Below are positions 28,538-34,273 of a DNA stretch of 34,273 nt, piece by piece (position 1 is the first letter of the stretch; every line of letters begins with the position of its first letter). The DNA is taken from assembly GCA_030452985.1 (NCBI GenBank), contig JAKDLG010000038.1:1-34273 (forward strand), in the 5' to 3' direction. Made by a program: the position numbers and the translations under genes. Origin of the DNA: Humibacillus sp. Lineage in GTDB: Bacteria > Actinomycetota > Actinomycetes > Actinomycetales > Dermatophilaceae. The notes below the pieces were generated by a model. It had not been told where the DNA came from and did no database searches. It worked only from the letters and a program-made list of their open reading frames with translations.

Positions 28538-30943
28538 GTGGCCGCGTTCGTGCATGGCTATGACGGGTTCGACCCCGAGACCGAGGGGCTGCGCGAGGCC
28601 TTGACGTCGACCGGCAACGGCTACCTCTGCACCCGGGGTGCCGCCGAGTGGGAGGACGCCAACGGCGTGCACTACCCCGGCACCTACGTCCACGGGCTCT
28701 ACAACGGGGAGACCACCATCCTCGGCGGGCGTCCGGTGCGTAACGAAGACCTGGTCAACCTGCCGAACTGGACCGTGCAGCAGCTGCGGATCGAGGGCGA
28801 GGACGCGATCCGCTTCGCTGACATCGAGCTGCTCGACTATCGGCACGAGGTTGACGTGCGCACCGCGACGATGACGCGTGACCTGCGTTTCCGTGACCGC
28901 GCCGGCCGCACCACGCGGCTGCGCAGCCGCCGGTTCGTCAGCATGTACGACCCGCACACTGCGGGCGTCGAGTGGGAGCTGGTCCCCGAAAACTGGTCGG
29001 GTCGGGTCGAGGTCGTCACGGCGATCGACGGTCGGGTCCGCAACGCCGGGGTCGCCCGCTACCGGCAGCTCGAGGGCCGGCACCTCAACCCGGCCTCCGC
29101 GCGGCTGTTCGCCCCGGACGTCATCGCCCTCAAGGTCCAGACCCGCCAGTCCGATCTGTACATCAGCATGGCCACCCGCACCCGTGTCTGGCGCAACGGC
29201 GACGAGCTCGAGGTCGAGCGCGTCAGCTATCAGACGGAGGACTACATCCAGCAGCGGCTCGCCTTTGCGGTCGAGCGCGAAATCCCGACCCGTGTCGCGA
29301 AGCACATGAGCTTCTTCACCTCGCGAGACCCGGCCGTCAGCGACACCCTCACCAGGGCCGCGAGAGCCGCCGCGGCATGCCCCGGCTTCGCTATCGAGCA
29401 CGAGCTGCACGCCGCCGCGTGGGAGGAGCTGTGGAAGGTCTGCGACATCGAGGTCTCGGGTGACGAGGAGGTCCAGGCGCTGCTGCGCCTGCACGTCTCG
29501 CACGTCCTTCAGGTCGGCTCGCGGCACACGATCGACCTCGACGCGGGACTGCCGGCCCGTGGTCTCAACGGCGAGGCCTATCGTGGCCATGTCTTCTGGG
29601 ACGAGGTCTTCGCCTTCCCGTTCTTCGACCTGCGACTCCCGCACGTCACCCGCGGCCTGCTCACCTACCGCTACCGCAGGCTCGAGGCGGCCCGGGCCGC
29701 CGCCGCGGCCGAGGGCCTACGGGGCGCGATGTTCCCCTGGCAGAGCGGAAGCGAAGGCAGCGAGGAGACCCAGCGCGTTCACCTCAACCCGATGTCCGGG
29801 CGCTGGGACCCCGACCTCAGCCACAACCAGCGGCACGTCAACGCCGCGATCTTCTTCAGCATCGCGGAGCACCTCCAGAGAACCCATGACGCCGACTTCC
29901 TCGAGGAGTACGGGGCGGAGATGCTGCTCGAGATCGCCCGCTTCTGGGCCTCGCTCGCGCACTGGAACCCTGACCGCGAGCGCTACGAGATCCACGGTGT
30001 CATGGGGCCGGACGAGTTCCACGAGAAGTACCCGGGTGCGGCCGCCGGCGGGTTGCGCAACAACGCCTACACCAACGTCATGGTCGCGTGGTTGATGGAG
30101 GTCGCCGGCCGAACGCTGGCGCTGCTGCCACCGGGGCGGGCGGAGGCCCTTCGGCACCAGCTGGACATCGACGACGCCGAGCTCGAGACGTGGGAGGCGA
30201 TGAGCCGCCGGATGTTCGTACCGTTCCACGACGACGGGATCATCAGCCAGTTCGAGGGCTACGAGAACCTCGAGGAGCTCGACTGGGACGACTACCGCAA
30301 GCGCTACGGCAACATCCAGCGCCTCGACCGCATCCTGCGGGCCGAGGGCAAGGACCTGAACCGCTACAAGGCGAGCAAGCAGGCCGACGTCGTCATGCTC
30401 TTCTACCTGTTCCGGTGGGACGTGCTGGAGTCGATCTTCACGCGGCTCGGCTACGACTACCGACCAGACACCGCAGCGCGCAACATCGCCTACTACGACC
30501 AGCGCACCTCGCACGGGTCGACGTTGAGCCTGGTCACCCATGCCGGGGTCCTGTCGATGATCGACCCCGAGAGCTCGTGGGAACGCTTCCTCGTCGCCCT
30601 GCGCAGCGATGTCGAGGATGTCCAGAACGGCACGACGCAGGAGGGTATTCACATGGGAGTCATGTGCGGCACCCTCGACCTCATGCAGCGCGCCTACGCC
30701 GGAGCGCACGTGCGCGACCGGGTGCTGCGCTTCGACCCGCGACTGCCCCGCCGGCTCGAGCGCATCTCGTTCCCGATGGTCGTGCGACGCTCCCCGGTCA
30801 CGGTCGTGCTCGACCACACGTCCCTGACCGTCTCGACCCACCCCGAGAGCACCAAGCCGGTGCTGCGGGTGGCGCTCGGTGACGACCTGCGGATGCTGGG
30901 CCCCGGCGACACGACCGTGTTCACCCTGACCGCTTCGCCCTGA
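28538..30943 (+). CDS. Glycoside hydrolase family 65 protein (maltose/trehalose/kojibiose phosphorylase type)
   Basis: This 801-aa enzyme has the GH65 N-terminal beta-sandwich (1-270), the (alpha/alpha)6 barrel and the C-terminal domain (about 730-801). The barrel shows RGLNGEAYRGHVFWDEVF at 341-358, MFPWQSG at 398-404 and the general-acid region GVMGPDEFHE with Glu493. Family members split alpha-glucosides with phosphate to release beta-glucose 1-phosphate. The substrate (trehalose, maltose, kojibiose, trehalose 6-phosphate) is not readable here. GTG 28538 is supported by GAGGAGG 5 nt upstream, preferred over the in-frame ATG at 28409, which lies within the otsB gene. The divergent otsB suggests trehalose turnover. 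No phosphoglucomutase is adjacent. Confidence 0.9.
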   Translation: MAAFVHGYDGFDPETEGLREALTSTGNGYLCTRGAAEWEDANGVHYPGTYVHGLYNGETTILGGRPVRNEDLVNLPNWTVQQLRIEGEDAIRFADIELLDYRHEVDVRTATMTRDLRFRDRAGRTTRLRSRRFVSMYDPHTAGVEWELVPENWSGRVEVVTAIDGRVRNAGVARYRQLEGRHLNPASARLFAPDVIALKVQTRQSDLYISMATRTRVWRNGDELEVERVSYQTEDYIQQRLAFAVEREIPTRVAKHMSFFTSRDPAVSDTLTRAARAAAACPGFAIEHELHAAAWEELWKVCDIEVSGDEEVQALLRLHVSHVLQVGSRHTIDLDAGLPARGLNGEAYRGHVFWDEVFAFPFFDLRLPHVTRGLLTYRYRRLEAARAAAAAEGLRGAMFPWQSGSEGSEETQRVHLNPMSGRWDPDLSHNQRHVNAAIFFSIAEHLQRTHDADFLEEYGAEMLLEIARFWASLAHWNPDRERYEIHGVMGPDEFHEKYPGAAAGGLRNNAYTNVMVAWLMEVAGRTLALLPPGRAEALRHQLDIDDAELETWEAMSRRMFVPFHDDGIISQFEGYENLEELDWDDYRKRYGNIQRLDRILRAEGKDLNRYKASKQADVVMLFYLFRWDVLESIFTRLGYDYRPDTAARNIAYYDQRTSHGSTLSLVTHAGVLSMIDPESSWERFLVALRSDVEDVQNGTTQEGIHMGVMCGTLDLMQRAYAGAHVRDRVLRFDPRLPRRLERISFPMVVRRSPVTVVLDHTSLTVSTHPESTKPVLRVALGDDLRMLGPGDTTVFTLTASP

Positions 30944-30959
30944 CCACAGAAGGCCCTGA

Positions 30960-34171
<3,212 letters not shown>

Positions 34172-34205
34172 CGCGCAGCGGCCTAGACCGGCTGAAGTGG
34201 TGAGC

Positions 34206-34250
34206 GGGCGGGGAGCGAGGTGTAGGGGGGAGGCACCTCGTTCCCCGCCC
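34206..34250. terminator. 17-bp inverted repeat after lysK
   Basis: Arms 34206-34222 and 34234-34250 pair over 17 bp with one G-T wobble and an 11-nt loop. It lies 34 bp after the lysK stop and probably ends the purA-lysK transcript, though no U-tract follows. The window ends 23 bp later, in G+C-rich DNA with a further CCCC-TGC-GGGG hairpin. Confidence 0.65.
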
Positions 34251-34273
34251 GGAGCGAGTCCCCTGCGGGGGGC

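Overview
The window is high-GC DNA (about 70% G+C by eye) with dense, short-spaced genes, many GTG starts and frequent 4-bp GTGA/ATGA overlaps. Gene content (LprG/P55 pair, DUF3151 next to class II aldolase, class I lysyl-tRNA synthetase, LAL regulator, HTH-citrate synthase fusion) points to an actinobacterium, most likely Micrococcales and perhaps Intrasporangiaceae-like; the family is an inference. It reads as chromosomal core with a few accessory patches. No rRNA, tRNA, CRISPR array, transposase or phage gene was found.

Layout. 1-2376: 3' part of an LprG-type lipoprotein gene and a P55-like MFS exporter in one operon. 2415-5389 (minus): a bifunctional class A penicillin-binding protein and exonuclease III. 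5528-9535: an SDR enzyme, a membrane YdcF/DUF218 protein, orotate phosphoribosyltransferase, LemA and DedA. 9536-10001: a 466-bp non-coding stretch with many hairpins and probably two promoters. 10002-13177: a polar amino-acid ABC importer (binding lipoprotein, permease, ATPase) translationally coupled to a SpoU/TrmH RNA methyltransferase. 13178-16670: a repeat cluster, an unrecognised 139-aa protein and a large LAL/LuxR regulator, bracketed by imperfect 25-bp direct repeats. 16671-19141: an HTH-citrate synthase fusion diverging from a second citrate synthase across a palindrome-rich control region. 19262-23690 (minus): sensor kinase, response regulator and an ABC-2 exporter. 23832-25862: M24 peptidase and GNAT acetyltransferase. 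26077-27509: class II fructose-bisphosphate aldolase coupled to DUF3151. 27645-30943: trehalose-phosphatase diverging from a GH65 glycoside phosphorylase. 31062-34171: adenylosuccinate synthetase coupled to class I lysyl-tRNA synthetase.

Three signals cut across gene boundaries. First, at least nine genes have a TAnnnT hexamer ending 6-7 nt before an ATG/GTG with no Shine-Dalgarno sequence, as expected for leaderless transcription; two of these form a 24-bp head-to-head promoter. Second, the 11-mer GGATGCCGCTG (or its complement) occurs nine times in 34 kb on both strands, in several reading frames and in non-coding DNA, including an inverted pair that forms a probable terminator; this resembles an uptake-sequence-like or other genome-wide signal. 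Third, there are dispersed palindromic repeats: two 70-bp elements whose hairpins differ in sequence but remain foldable, and several long inverted repeats at gene ends.

The most interesting unit is the divergent citrate synthase pair: a protein with an N-terminal DNA-binding domain and an apparently intact citrate synthase catalytic triad faces another citrate synthase across two overlapping palindromes. This suggests a regulator that senses central-carbon metabolites through an enzyme fold.
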